Source of the DNA: Varanus komodoensis
Taxonomy: Eukaryota > Chordata > Lepidosauria > Squamata > Varanidae
Reading direction: 5' to 3'
Assembly: GCF_004798865.1 (NCBI RefSeq)
Contig: NW_025336598.1
Location: 36,858,769-36,922,768 of the forward strand
Length of the DNA: 64,000 nucleotides
In this document: piece after piece, positions 46,826 to 57,539 of the stretch
How the letters are laid out: each line of letters begins with the position of its first letter
Numbering within the stretch: the first letter of the stretch is position 1
The notes under the pieces: model-generated
Told to the model about the DNA's origin: nothing
The model's database searches: none
Seen by the model: the letters and a program-made list of their open reading frames with translations, nothing else
Program-made: the position numbers and the translations under genes

Positions 46826-48545
46826 TGCTGCTGCTGCTGTTGTTGTCATGTGCCATCAAGTCGTCTCTGACTTAGGGTGACTCCATCAATGAACACCATC
46901 CAAAGGGTCCTGCCCTTGGCAGCCCTGCTCAGCTCTCGTAAACTCAAGGCTGGGGCTTCCCTTATGGAATCGATCCACCTCATCCCTTGCCTCCTCTTCA
47001 TCGTCTGCCTTTGACTTTCCTTTGTCTGATTGCCTCCTTCAGTGAGTCTTGCCTTCTCATGAGGAAACCAACATGTAACCACCTCCATGTCATCATTGTT
47101 GTTTCCAAGGCGAGTTATGGCTTGATTTCACCTAGGACTCTCTTGTTCACCTTTCTGTAAGTCCAGAGTATTCAAAACTCTCCTCCAAGACCATGCTTTG
47201 AATGCATCCATTTTCTTCCTGCCTACTTTCTTCATCGTCCAGGTTTTACACCCATACATAGTGATCAGGAATGCAATAGTGTGATTGATCTTGCCCCAGA
47301 TTACCGGTAAAATGTCAGTTATTTTTTCTGGTTCCTTCATTGTTGCCTTTCCATTGTTTTGTCTTCTTCAAAGTTAGAACTAATGACAAAGTTAAGGTGG
47401 GCAAAATCTTTCACAATTTCCATTACTTCCTTGTTGATCTTAAAGTTCAGTAATTCTTCTGAAGTCATGACTTGTATTTTCTTATTGAACGCCTGCTTTT
47501 TGCACTTTCTTTTTTCACTTTCATCAGTAATCATTTCAGTTCATTTCCACTTTCTGCCAGTAATATAGTATCATTTCCATATCTTAAGTTATTGAGGCAC
47601 CTTCCAGCAAGTTTCACCCCTTCTTCTTTGATCCTAATCCAACTTTCTTTATGATGTGTTCTGTGTACAGACTGAACAGACAGGGAGATAAAATTCACCC
47701 TTGTCTGATGCTTTTGCCTATAGGAATCCATTGTGTTTCTCCATATTTTGTCCTAACAGGTTGTGCATCAGGACAATCAAGTGCTGAGGCACACCATCTC
47801 TTTCAGAAACATCCAACGTGATTTGTGATCCACAGTCAAAGGTTTTGTTGTAACCTACAGAGCATACATTGATCTTCTTCTGAAATTCTTTGCTGTGCTC
47901 CAGCAGCCAATGTATTTTTTGTAATGATATTGAAAGCTCTTTCCTTTTAAAATCCAGCTTGGACATCAGGCATTTCTCATTCCATAGAGGGAAAATCTCT
48001 TTGTTGTAACACTTTGAGCATCACTTTGCTTGCAGGGGAGATTAATACAATGGTCCTATGGGCGCTGCACTCTTCTGCATCTCCTTTCCTGTATATTGAA
48101 CATTTCCATGCTGTGGCCCATTGTCATGTTTTCCATCTTTGTTGGCAGATTCTTGTTAGCAGTTAGAATGATTCAGTCTCTGCAGCTTGGAATAGTTACA
48201 ATCCTATCTACTCTGCAGCTGAAAATATTGGTACCCGACCTACCTGAGCTGCTTTATTTCTTTCTTCCAAGTGCTTTCAGAGAAGCTTCCGCTTCACTTG
48301 ATTCATTCTCATAGGATTCCTCTTCAAAGGAGTCTGTCATCTTTTCATCTCCTCTGTACAGTTCTGCCATACATTGTTTCCATTTTCTCTTTATTTCAAC
48401 CTGGTCAGATAGTATCTTCCCCTGTGGTCTTCCAGCATTACTAATCTAGATTTGAATTTACCTTTGATTTCTTCGATCTTCTGGAACAGGTTTCTGGTTT
48501 TCCCTCTTTTGTTGTTGTCTTCTGTTTCTTTGCACTGGACATTGT
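46826..48545 (-). mobile_element. BovB (RTE-clade) LINE relic, reverse transcriptase to 3' end
   Basis: On the minus strand, fragments of a BovB ORF2 appear in order. Near 48.5 kb is a pre-RT stretch (FQKIEEIKGKF). The RT region near 47.87-47.94 kb reads IHWLLEHSKEFQKKINV, followed by VGYNKTFDCG. LNNLRYGNDTILLAESGNE at about 47535-47590 is the catalytic YADD region, here YGND. MYGCKTWTMKKVGRKKMDAF lies near 47.23 kb, and RQGMRWIDSIREAPALSLREL near 46.93-46.99 kb. The 3' end reads GACGACTTGATGGCACATGA followed by a CAACAACAGCAGCAG-type tail, as in squamate BovB. About 1.7 kb of the usual 3.2 kb or so remains, with many stops and frameshifts. BovB supplies the reverse transcriptase for Sauria SINEs. 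Confidence 0.9.
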
Positions 48546-48604
48546 AATAGTCTTGAACACCTTAGATCCAGCTTATGTAAAATGCAAAGTCTCACCACTA
48601 GTCA

Positions 48605-48690
48605 CAGTGCAATCCTATACACGTCCAGCCAGTAGCAACTTCTGCTGGGTTCAATGGGGGTTATTATCAGGTATGTTTATGTAGGACTGT
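48605..48690. repeat. Short dispersed repeat (CAATCCTATACACG type)
   Basis: It begins GTGCAATCCTATACACGTCC and contains TTCTGCTGGGTTCAATGGGG, ending with TAGGACTGTATC, an imperfect inverted copy of the start. It matches the module at 5.62, 22.13, 54.86 and 62.50 kb. Confidence 0.5.
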
Positions 48691-49019
48691 ATCTGATCAA
48701 ACTTGCCAACAGCCCTGATGACTCTTTAGCAAGCAAGGAAGCGCATAAATAAATATGTCTGAAACTCCTGTGCAGGAACATATTTGCAATATAGGAATGT
48801 GACCATTTCAAGCATGCTAGATCCCCCATAGCATGTATAGCTGTTACGTATGGCAAGGCTCCACTTGGCAGGACACCAGAGCTCTGTTCCTTCTGGATGC
48901 AAAAGGAAACAGCTTTCAGGTGCTCAAAGGTGTAGACCTTTCACCTCTCCTTTACAGCCTGTCTTTTGTTTTCTTTCAATTTACAGTATTAGTTATCTGG
49001 TATAGAATAATGCTTGTGG

Positions 49020-49135
49020 ATACATTTAGGCTCATGGAAATAACAGAGACAAGAGCATCACCAAAGCTGGTAGGACAGGTTTGGCTGAAAGGCAGAGACT
49101 GCCCCAGTGTAATCCAGTGAGCTTCCATGCTTAGT
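49020..49135 (-). mobile_element. Partial MIR/CORE-like SINE, reverse orientation
   Basis: AGCTGGTAGGACAGGTTTGG, AAAGGCAGAGACTGCCCCAG and CCAGTGAGCTTCCATGCTTA match the reversed core of the SINE family (GAGGTAGGTTGGG, GTGACTGGCCCA, CAGTGGGCTCCATGG) at about three-quarters identity by eye. Both ends are missing. Confidence 0.5.
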
Positions 49136-49139
49136 GAGC

Positions 49140-52100
49140 ATTCCAGTCCTCTCACACACATCCCCACCATTCCATTTTGGTTCCCAAGTTTCTAGCTACG
49201 AAATATCTTCAAGCACACTGAAATTATGAATGGAGGCATGATTATCAGTAGCTTTCTAAAAGACCAATAAAAAATGAGCTGATGTCTTCCAAAACAATTG
49301 CATTAGAAAGGATGCTCTCATTATGCTCTTGTAACACACACCGGCACTTTTATTTGGGTTGCCTTGGATGCTTGTAGAGCAGAAAGGTGATTTAGCTTGG
49401 AAATATTCAAAAGCAAGCAAATGAAGACTGTTAGTGTGGCTCGAATGCAGAAGCAGCAGCCCCTCTCCCTTTGGTTGCCCCTCCATGCCCATATCCCAGA
49501 TCTTGCACTCAGCTATAGAAAGGTAATAGAACTTTCCCAGGCATTTCACTGCCCAAGATACAGGACTAAATGCTCTCCTTTTGCCCAGAAGCCAACTGCA
49601 CGGGCAGCAGAATCCTGTGCCAACACTTGGGACATCTCCCACCATTCTGGAGGGGAGCTGGTTAGCTTGGGGTGTACAAAGCACACACAGCATCACCCTT
49701 CAGCCCCTTGCCACAGCTCCCGACCCCTTTCCTCCAGGCAGCATCTGCCATCTGAGGTGCCTGCCTCTACTTACCTAATGGTAGGGCTGACCTTGATAAA
49801 GGTGTTACTGTGGAGACTGGGTCATGAATGGGACAGAAAAATGGAGAGCCAGGCAGAGCCCTACTGGACAATCCTGATCACAGTCAAAAATCCCCGTTCT
49901 TTCCTGAATATCCCCAACCCACAACCTCATGCTGAGATGACCAGCACACAAACACAATGGCTGCTGCTTGTGTTGCTAGGAGAGCATTGATTCTATTTGC
50001 CGTCTGGTGCGCACTGGAGGCTTCTCAGGGCCTGCGTTTAATAGAGGGGAAAGAATAAACCCAGCCCCACTTAGTACTCACTTGTATCCTTGATTCCAGC
50101 AGGAAGGATCTTTGGCCAAAGACGCCTGTGACCATTTTCTGCATCAACAGCTTGTATATGTGGTGGGAACAAAACGGCACATTAAACAAGATGATCCCTG
50201 AAACTTTACATATGCAGGCTCCTGAAAACCCCAAAGCCCAGAGGGCTTTGGACTCACTTCAGCATATTTTCTTATCTCTGCACTCATGCGTTTGTGCACT
50301 TGCATCACCCATTAAGGGTACAGCTAGATAGGCATTAACTGTGCCAATGTGATTCTGGAGGCTGTTTTCTGCACTTGCATGTGTGTGACTGTATGTTTAA
50401 GTAGGAATTGCCATCCATTTGGGGGCTGATCATGACAAGGATCACAACAGATATGGAGGTGGGGAGTTTACATCTTTGTTCCCCTTCTTCCCAACAAAAT
50501 TGGGAAGTTTCCTTGAAATAATGAAGGGAACGTTCACTGCCACCAGTAGGTTTCCATCTTGATGCAAATAGCAGATTCACGGGCACTTTTTACAGAGACT
50601 GTGGCAGAGAGCAAAAGATTAAAGTCTGCCTGTCCATCATCCTCATCCTCTGGTCCATGCCCCACTCATTTCACCTGCTCCCTCCCTCCCTCTCTCTGTA
50701 TAGTTAAAAGCTTGCACCTTCATTTCACTTAAATGCTGTCTCCCCCTTGGCCCACATTTCAGCTGATTTTTACAACTTTGCATTGCTGGTTTTAGCAGCA
50801 TTTGGTAGTTCAGAAATGTTTCAGTCTTTATTTATTCATTATAAGATGCTCTGGAAATGGCTAAAAATTGAAAAACAGCTTATATCTATCTATATCTATA
50901 TATCTCTCCTGTCCCTACCAGTCAAAAGCCCTTGTGCAGCTATTCCATTTTCACTTTCTTAGCAGGTTTTTGCAGGAAGAAAAGGATGAGGAAGAGGAAA
51001 AATTCAGGAAGGTCACAACTGGAAGGTAACTGGCCCCTTGTAAAACAACATGTTTGCAATTGGACAGTTACACAATCAAAGCCTCATCTGGGAGCAGCCA
51101 GATTGCTAAGCAGTGGGGGAGCTAAATGAGGTGGAAGGCAATGGGTAGGTCTGAACATCATGACGACCCACCCTGCAGAACTGCTCTTCAGGTTGGGTTT
51201 TATTTTGTTTTGTTTTATTTTATTTATTTTTCCGTTTTATTTATTTAGGCCCAGCATGTACAGGGAGGCAAGCCCACGTCCCTGTCAAAAATCCACCGGC
51301 CACCAATAATACTAGTTGTTCTGCCATCCTCCCATTTGCTTGGCCCACAGACATGCATTAAAGTCCCATGGAAGTGACAAAATTCCCTTGTTTTCTCAAA
51401 ATGGGATTTTGTAACTTTTCAAAGGGACCCTGCGTACATAGGTTCAGCTGCTACGGATGTGCACAGAGGTACTGAATAGGTAGAAAAACAAACACACAAA
51501 CACAAACAGACAGACAGAAGTTGAAGTCAAACTCAATATGCAGAGTGATATGCTTTTCCTTCATTGAGCCCTGAAATAATACTGCATTTTAATTTGTTTT
51601 CTACCTCTCTCTCCAGCCTTTTTATGCATCGATTGTTTTATAATCAGTATTTAGGTGGTTGGAGAGTTGATGCATGTGCTCATCCGCAGACCCATTTAAT
51701 GAAACTTATGACTGAACACCACTAAATGAGACCTTTCCTGCAAGTGGGAAGTCTAAGAACAGCTATTACAGGCAATCTATTGTAATAACAGTAATTCTGC
51801 TCAGCGCAAGAGAAACTCGAGGCTCCGGCATTGGATGCACGCACTTCTCTGAAGAGCCAGTAGGGCAAAATCCACCATCACCCATCAGGGTTTCTGGCCA
51901 AGAAGCAAATAAATAGCCCTCAAAGGTCTGGAAGTTTTCTGAGGAGAGCTTTGTGATCATTAATTGCCTAAAATCTGAACCCAGATTGGAGCGCAGCCCA
52001 CAAGGTGGAGAGGAACACCGGATGTTTGTGCAGGAGATTCCTCTGTGCCGAGTTCAGTGCCTCGGTACACAGGAGGAGAGAGACCCTTTTTGGAAGGGAA

Positions 52101-53135
52101 GACAGCCTCTTGTGTGGAAGAGGCTCAGCTGAAGAGCAGGCCTGCTTGCTGCCGGTGCTGATCCTCACCTGCAGTACAGACCAGCAGGGAACCTGCTAGG
52201 AGACCTGGCTGAATAACAGACATGGCAAACTTCCCTGAAAGCTGTCCTAGAGAAGGCTGTTAATCTGCTTCTTGTACTCTTGGATTAATCATGGAATTGA
52301 GATTCAAGAGCAAGCGGAAGAGTCTTTCTTTTCCTGCTTTTCTGATGCATAAACTTTAGGTGTCACTCTGGTGTAGTAGGATAGCATAGATACGTAAGAG
52401 GAAAAGGCATTTTCTTTTACATTCATCAATAATACCACATTTTCCCTGCTCTGAAAAGCCCTGCTGAAATTGCTTCTGAAAAACTAGAGTGGCATGAAGT
52501 TGTTGCACTTGCATGCCTGTTCATTTATTTATTAATAGGTATGCAAGCATGTACAATAAATAAACCTTGTAAACAAGATTTGAGTAAGAAAAATAACTAA
52601 TCCCCCAACTAAGCTGGTAAAGGAAAAATAGCAAAGCAAATAAGGCCAGGCTTCAAACAGAATGAAGCCATTACTATTAGAGATTGCAGGGAACATATTT
52701 GTCTTTGTCGTATGCCCAGGAAACCCAGGCTCAATGGAACCTTCTTTGGTTTCACATGGCACTGGGCCATTTACTCTGCCCACACGAGTCCTGCGTGCAG
52801 TAAAGCTCCCTGATGCCTCTGAAACGGTTGCTCAGCATTGCACCCGGAGTGACCTTGCTGTTGTAGCGAATGAAACTCAAAGAGCAAAGGAACCCATAGT
52901 TTGACCCCATTTGTTGATATGGTCCCCTGCTGCCACTATTCCAGCACAAGCAGTGTAAGTAGTCCGACTGCAAGGACTAGATCAAAACGTCTTAAACTCA
53001 GTCCCGATACATCCTTACTTGGCTGGGCTTGGCCCAGAAGGCATGGAACTTCCCACCGAGGACAACAGAAAGTGATGGAAGCTCAGTGGCACCAATTTTG
53101 ATGTCTTTCTGACACCAGGAGGGACCTTTGGGGAC
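49140..53135. other. Intergenic DNA with no recognised gene
   Basis: An open frame of 197 codons (49397-49990, plus strand) overlaps another of 146 codons on the opposite strand; neither resembles a known protein and no splice or conservation evidence is available. A T/A-rich tract lies at 51200-51250, and a short segment at 52.33-52.49 kb resembles 8.73-8.88 kb. Nothing else is recognisable. Confidence 0.4.
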
Positions 53136-53139
53136 TTTT

Positions 53140-53370
53140 TTTTTTCAATCTATATCCTGCCTTTTTCCTACAAAGGGCTCAAGGCAGCTTACATCATTCT
53201 CCTCCTCCATCTTATCCCCACAACAACAACCCTGTGAGGTAGGTTGGGCTGAGAGTCTGTGACTGGCCCAAAGTCACCCAGTTGGCTCCATGGCTGAGCG
53301 GGGACTCGAACTCGGATCTCCTGAGTCCCAATCCCATGCTCTTGACCACTACACCACACTGACTTCTGCA
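53140..53370 (-). mobile_element. MIR/CORE-like tRNA SINE, young copy, reverse orientation
   Basis: Reversed head (complement of GACCACTACACCACACTGAC, 53344-53363), B box (complement of GGGGACTCGAACTCGGATCT), core (complement of TGGCCCAAAGTCACCCAGTT) and tail (complement of TATATCCTGCCTTTTTCCTA) are all well kept, ending in a poly-A-type tail (T run at 53137-53146 on the plus strand). Over its tail half it is almost identical to the copy at 56.97 kb. Confidence 0.9.
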
Positions 53371-53680
53371 GATGAAGGGTTTACCCCACTGCTAAACAAA
53401 GGCCTCTGTTTCCATGGTGGAAAAAATGCACATTTACCTGGGACTTTTTCTGGGGATTTATATTTCTTTTGCCTTTCTGTATCTTCTACTAAGCAACCAC
53501 AAGGTGATAGATTATATGGAATGTTCATCATTTCATGAGGCTTTTGATCTGGTTTGTCACAATTTAAAATTTAATACCAGATTTCCTTTGTTGGAAGAAG
53601 AAAAGCTCGGAGAAGAAGAAGGCAGAAGAGGCTCTGAAGGACAACAGCATCATGATCAAGCCCACAAACTTTCATGACCG
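53370..53680 (+). repeat. Unnamed dispersed repeat, copy B
   Basis: Aligns by eye with 38690-39010: GGGTTTACCCCACTGCTAAA, CCTCTGTTTCCATGGTGGAA, TTGCCTTTCTGTATCTTCTA, CAATTTAAAATTTAATACCA, and AGAGGCTCTGAAGGACAACA correspond in order to landmarks there. It abuts the SINE at 53140-53370. Family unknown. Confidence 0.6.
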
Positions 53681-53684
53681 CGTA

Positions 53685-54835
53685 ACCGTTGTCTTGTGCA
53701 GAAAGGCATTTCATTATGAGGACCAGCACGTTACTGCAGCTGTTCTTAAATAATTATTTTCTACTTAATTTTGCTTTTTTCATTCCACCAGGTCAGCGAT
53801 AGCTGGAGAACCCTAGAAACTGTACATTTTTTTCTGTCTAACGGTACATTGGATTGTACCCTAAGGAAGTTGAAAATGCAAAGTTGCATATGCTCAGGGT
53901 ACTTTAAGCAAAACAAAACATAGATCAAGGATGGCAGGCAGTTTCGTAGTTGTTCCACGATTCCAGGCATATAGAAGAAGAGGGGAAAGAGCAAAGTTAA
54001 TTCTGCACTTCAGAACTGAAATTATGCACGTGGCCATCAGTGGGGGGGGGGGGGGGGCTCCCGTAAGACCATTCAGTCCAGGATCTAAAATTATTTAGCT
54101 GGATCATTCACTGCAAGGAAAGCCAGATTCTGTTTACCTGCAGCTTATGTATGCTTGCTTATATTGCACAATAATTTACTGAACGTTTGCCCATCAAGGG
54201 AACAGACAGGTTTCTAGAGCTACTGGAAACCTTATTCTTAGATGCATCTAATATTGGCATCCTCTTTTAATACTGATCTTGGCAGTCCCTGCAGTTTTGT
54301 TGCTCTCTTGCACTCTCTTGATCTCCACAAACACACCCACACACCCATCTGCAACAAAGCAAGTTAGAAAGCTGGGATCCTGAGCAAGGAAGTTAATTGT
54401 CCCCTACTGCAGCCAGTGCTTTTTCTGTGAGTTTCTGCTGTCCCCTCTTCCTGAAACGGGCAGCTCATTTGCGTGTCTCCAGGCTGCTATTTAGTGAGTC
54501 TCCCCTGCTCTGCTGTGGATCCCAGCAAGTGCCTTTCCCAGGGATCCTTCAGTTCAGTTTGAGGACTAGATCTGCATTCACGTGAGGCATTTTTCTGGGC
54601 TCGTGGCTTTAGAACCGCGCTCGTTCCAGTGCAGCCAACGTGGGACAGATGGGTTGGAAAAGCAGCAGTGGCTCACCCATGATTAACGAGTACCGTTATT
54701 AATATGAATGATTAATATTAACGATCGATATTATGACCAGATGCTGCTAGCAGGGAACTTTTCAGAACAGCACAGCGCCACCACTTGCCCACTCGCACTG
54801 GGGTTCAGGCTTCTCCCCCTACAGGATGACTTACA
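53685..54835. other. Intergenic DNA with no recognised feature
   Basis: Contains a G run (about 54042-54057) that may be an assembly weak point. No gene or named repeat is recognisable. Confidence 0.45.
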
Positions 54836-54839
54836 GTCA

Positions 54840-54920
54840 CTGAGGCTGAAAATCTGCAGCTGTGTGCCAGGCCCAGGCCCCACTGAACACAGCAGGACTT
54901 ACTTCTGAGTAAACCTGCAG
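54840..54920. repeat. Short dispersed repeat (GGACTTACTTCTGAGTA type)
   Basis: It ends CAGGACTTACTTCTGAGTAA, preceded by CACTGAACACAG, the better-kept right half of the module seen near 5.62 and 48.61 kb and partly at 62.50 kb. Confidence 0.5.
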
Positions 54921-55039
54921 AGGAGTGCACTGCTGGCACTCTCCATGTGAAGGATTCAGCTATTCAGTGGCTTCCGTGATCCCCAAGATGAGTGAATGGA
55001 CATGTACAGGTTGGCAGGATGAGCTTCTCCATTCAGGGT

Positions 55040-55150
55040 GGACAGGTGGCTACTCTCCAGAAGCTTTGGACTTCAACTCCCAGAAACCTGACCAGAATGA
55101 CCAACAGTCAGGAAAGTTGGAGTTGAAGTCCAAAACATCTGGAGGTGTGC
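55040..55150. repeat. Foldback (MITE-like) element, best copy
   Basis: Left end CTCCAGAAGCTTTGGACTTC and AACTCCCAG; right end GGAGTTGAAGTCCAAAACAT and CTGGAG. The two ends are reverse complements over about 25 bp with two or three mismatches, around a centre of about 50 bp. This is the clearest of four related copies in the window and has no coding capacity. Confidence 0.75.
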
Positions 55151-56960
55151 TTGCTGCCCCAAATCTTAAAACTTTTTGAATGTCTTGTGGCAGAAGACCC
55201 AGATTAAGCTAATGCATATATAAAAGTTATGCACAGAAACACATTTCAGGGTGACCACAATAGCTCAGCAACAACCTGTGATGCCGTAGCACTCGCCCAA
55301 TATCACAGCTGCAGTGTTCCCTTCCAGACCAATAAAAATCTAGGTACTAGATTAACTCAGCCGATAAGCCTTCACATTATATTGGAATCTGGCAGCATGG
55401 CACGAGCAGGTATTTGCAGGTGTAGAAGCAAGCATGCAAGCAAATCGTAGTAGTTCCAGCGCAATATCACACCGATAGCATCAAATCCAAATTCCCTAAA
55501 CTGCTTCCTCCCTCAGCTTTGGCAGGTGGTGAAACTTCCTCCTTGAGTTGCAAGCTCTCTGAATGTGTTTCCTCTGCCCAGAAACACTTGGACATGCCTT
55601 GGATGTATAAGTCCTGTTTGGGCAGGGTGATTCCAAGCTACTGGATCAAGCTGAGCAAGCTGATTTGTGCATGGAAAGGGATCCACAGCTTGGAAGGAAG
55701 AGACCTTCCCTATGCAGAAGGCTGCCAATCCAGGGGAAGCTTTCCACTGGAGGAATGGAGGGGGGTGTGCCGTTCCCCCTCAGCCACCTCTTCCTGACCC
55801 TCTGAAATCTGCTCCTGAGGGTTTGGAGCAGTGGGGAGGTGGCCCCAGAACAGTGGAGGAGATGATACAGGGCTACCAAGGGAAAGGAAAATCACGAAGG
55901 CTCCCCTCCCACTTTCCACAGGCAGGAGAAAACTGCTTCAGGAATGCTCCTGCTGGCTTGCCCCAAGGAGAATCCAGACTCACATAGGCATGGCTGCTTC
56001 CCTGAAACAAATGGGAAAGCCATTCCGAGACAAGCAAGTCCGTGGATACAGGGGTGGGGAACAGGTGGAGCAGTGCCTCTTCCTTTTAAGCCCCCAACAT
56101 TCTAAAGCTAAGGAAATGAGGTTTCTAAGCAGCATTTTAACAATGCTAATGGATTACAATCTAACTTTTGGCAGCATGACAGGTTATAGGAAAGGAAAAG
56201 GTGTGAGCTGAGGTGCGAGACAGTGTTGGATATCTCTACTTAGGAGTACAATTGCCGTAAGTACATTTTGCTTTGGTTTTTTTCCTCCAGTGTGTTGATT
56301 ATTAAGGCAACCACCTGGCTGGTTTATTGATTACCCTGTCCCACAATCTGAAAATCTTTCATTTACAAATGGAACAATACTAGTTTTGCCCCTCTGGGAC
56401 AGGCATCCATTCTGGGTCTGAGTCATCGCATTTTATGTGGCTTTCAAAGGGACAAATAACATGGTTTCACAATTGCAGAGCACTGACAAGGAAGAATTTC
56501 TTCCATTTCAGACATCTTCATTTACAATTTCCTACATGACTAAATTTTGCAGCTGTTACTGTTTGGGCTGGAAGTCCTTCTAAAGATCCTGGGCCAATTG
56601 TTTTATTTCTATTTTTAACAGCAGTGTGTGCTGCTTAGGAGCCTTGGTGTTGCTCAGGGTTTCAGCAAGTAATGTAATACTCCAACAACTACTCAGAGAA
56701 TATTAGGCCAGTGACGCTTTAATGAAGTCTATCGATTGTGTCTATCTTCTGCCTGCTTCTTTAAAGCTATTTCATATTTTTACTATTTGCATGTTGATGT
56801 TAATTTGAGTATGTTGCCTGCTAGAAGAGATTACAAATTTTATTATTACTTAATGCATCCTATGACATATTTCTATTGCTTTTGGTACAGCCCCAGCACC
56901 TGCCCATTACCAGAACCTATGTTGTAGGTTGTGTGCCCTGTGCCACAAAGTTGTTTCTTT
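55151..56960. other. Intergenic DNA with no recognised feature
   Basis: Moderately GC-rich to about 56.1 kb, then AT-rich. Overlapping open frames of 106-126 codons near 55.67-56.21 kb resemble no protein I know. Confidence 0.4.
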
Positions 56961-56964
56961 GTTT

Positions 56965-57185
56965 ATTTTTTGATTTATAGCCTTGATTTATATCCTGCCT
57001 TTTTCCTACAAAGGGCTCAAGGCAGCTTACATCATTCTCCTCCTCCACCCTGTGAGGTAGGTTGGGCTGAGAGTCTGTGACTGGCCCAAAGTCACCCAGT
57101 GGGCTCCATGGCCGAGTGGGGACTCGAACCCAGATCGCCTGAGTCCCAGTCCCACCTCTTAAGCACTGCGCCACACTGGCTCTCT
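56965..57185 (-). mobile_element. MIR/CORE-like tRNA SINE, young copy with internal deletion
   Basis: Very similar to 53140-53370, including TATATCCTGCCTTTTTCCTA and AAAGGGCTCAAGGCAGCTTA on the plus strand. It lacks the roughly 20-bp CATCTTATCCCCACAACAAC stretch present in the other copy, the break falling at a CCTCCACC/AACCC junction. The head (complement of CACTGCGCCACACTGGCTC) is complete. Confidence 0.9.
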
Positions 57186-57264
57186 CAAAGTTCTTGAGAA
57201 GAATGTTGACCATTTGCACAGAAGCCCTGCAGAAGCTCAGAACCAATAGCAAACGCATCCACTG

Positions 57265-57400
57265 TGCTGAGACTGTTGGTCTGCATCTCAGGAGATCTGG
57301 GTTCTAGCTCCCATTGGATTTTCGCCAGTCACCGATTCTCAGGCTAACCTACTTGGTAGGGTATTATGGGGAGAAAAAGCTCCCAAAGTCTGGCCTTTCA
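57265..57400 (+). mobile_element. Partial MIR/CORE-like SINE, plus orientation
   Basis: GGAGATCTGGGTTCTAGCTC (B-box region), TTTTCGCCAGTCACCGATTC and CTAACCTACTTGGTAGGGTA follow the SINE layout in plus orientation, more diverged than the copy 80 bp to its left. Confidence 0.65.
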
Positions 57401-57515
57401 TTACAATAGCAGCCAAGGTGGCTAACAATAAAATATTAAAAACAGCATTATAATTAAAACATTAGCACTCACGAATTAAAAATCAAGTAAAATACATCAA
57501 ATCAAGCATAAATAA
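57400..57515 (-). mobile_element. LINE 3' tail fragment (tentative)
   Basis: AGCAGCCAAGGTGGCTAACA followed by ATAAAATATTAAAAACAGCA resembles, in reverse, the tail of a CR1/L2-type LINE (the AAGGTGGCTTACAATAAAA motif). No coding part is attached. Confidence 0.4.
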
Positions 57516-57539
57516 AAGCAGATCATTATGAAAGAAATA

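Noticed and set aside
49256-49990. Overlapping 197- and 146-codon frames on opposite strands
   Set aside because: No similarity to a known protein, no repeat-coded domain and no splice context; the mutual overlap suggests chance.
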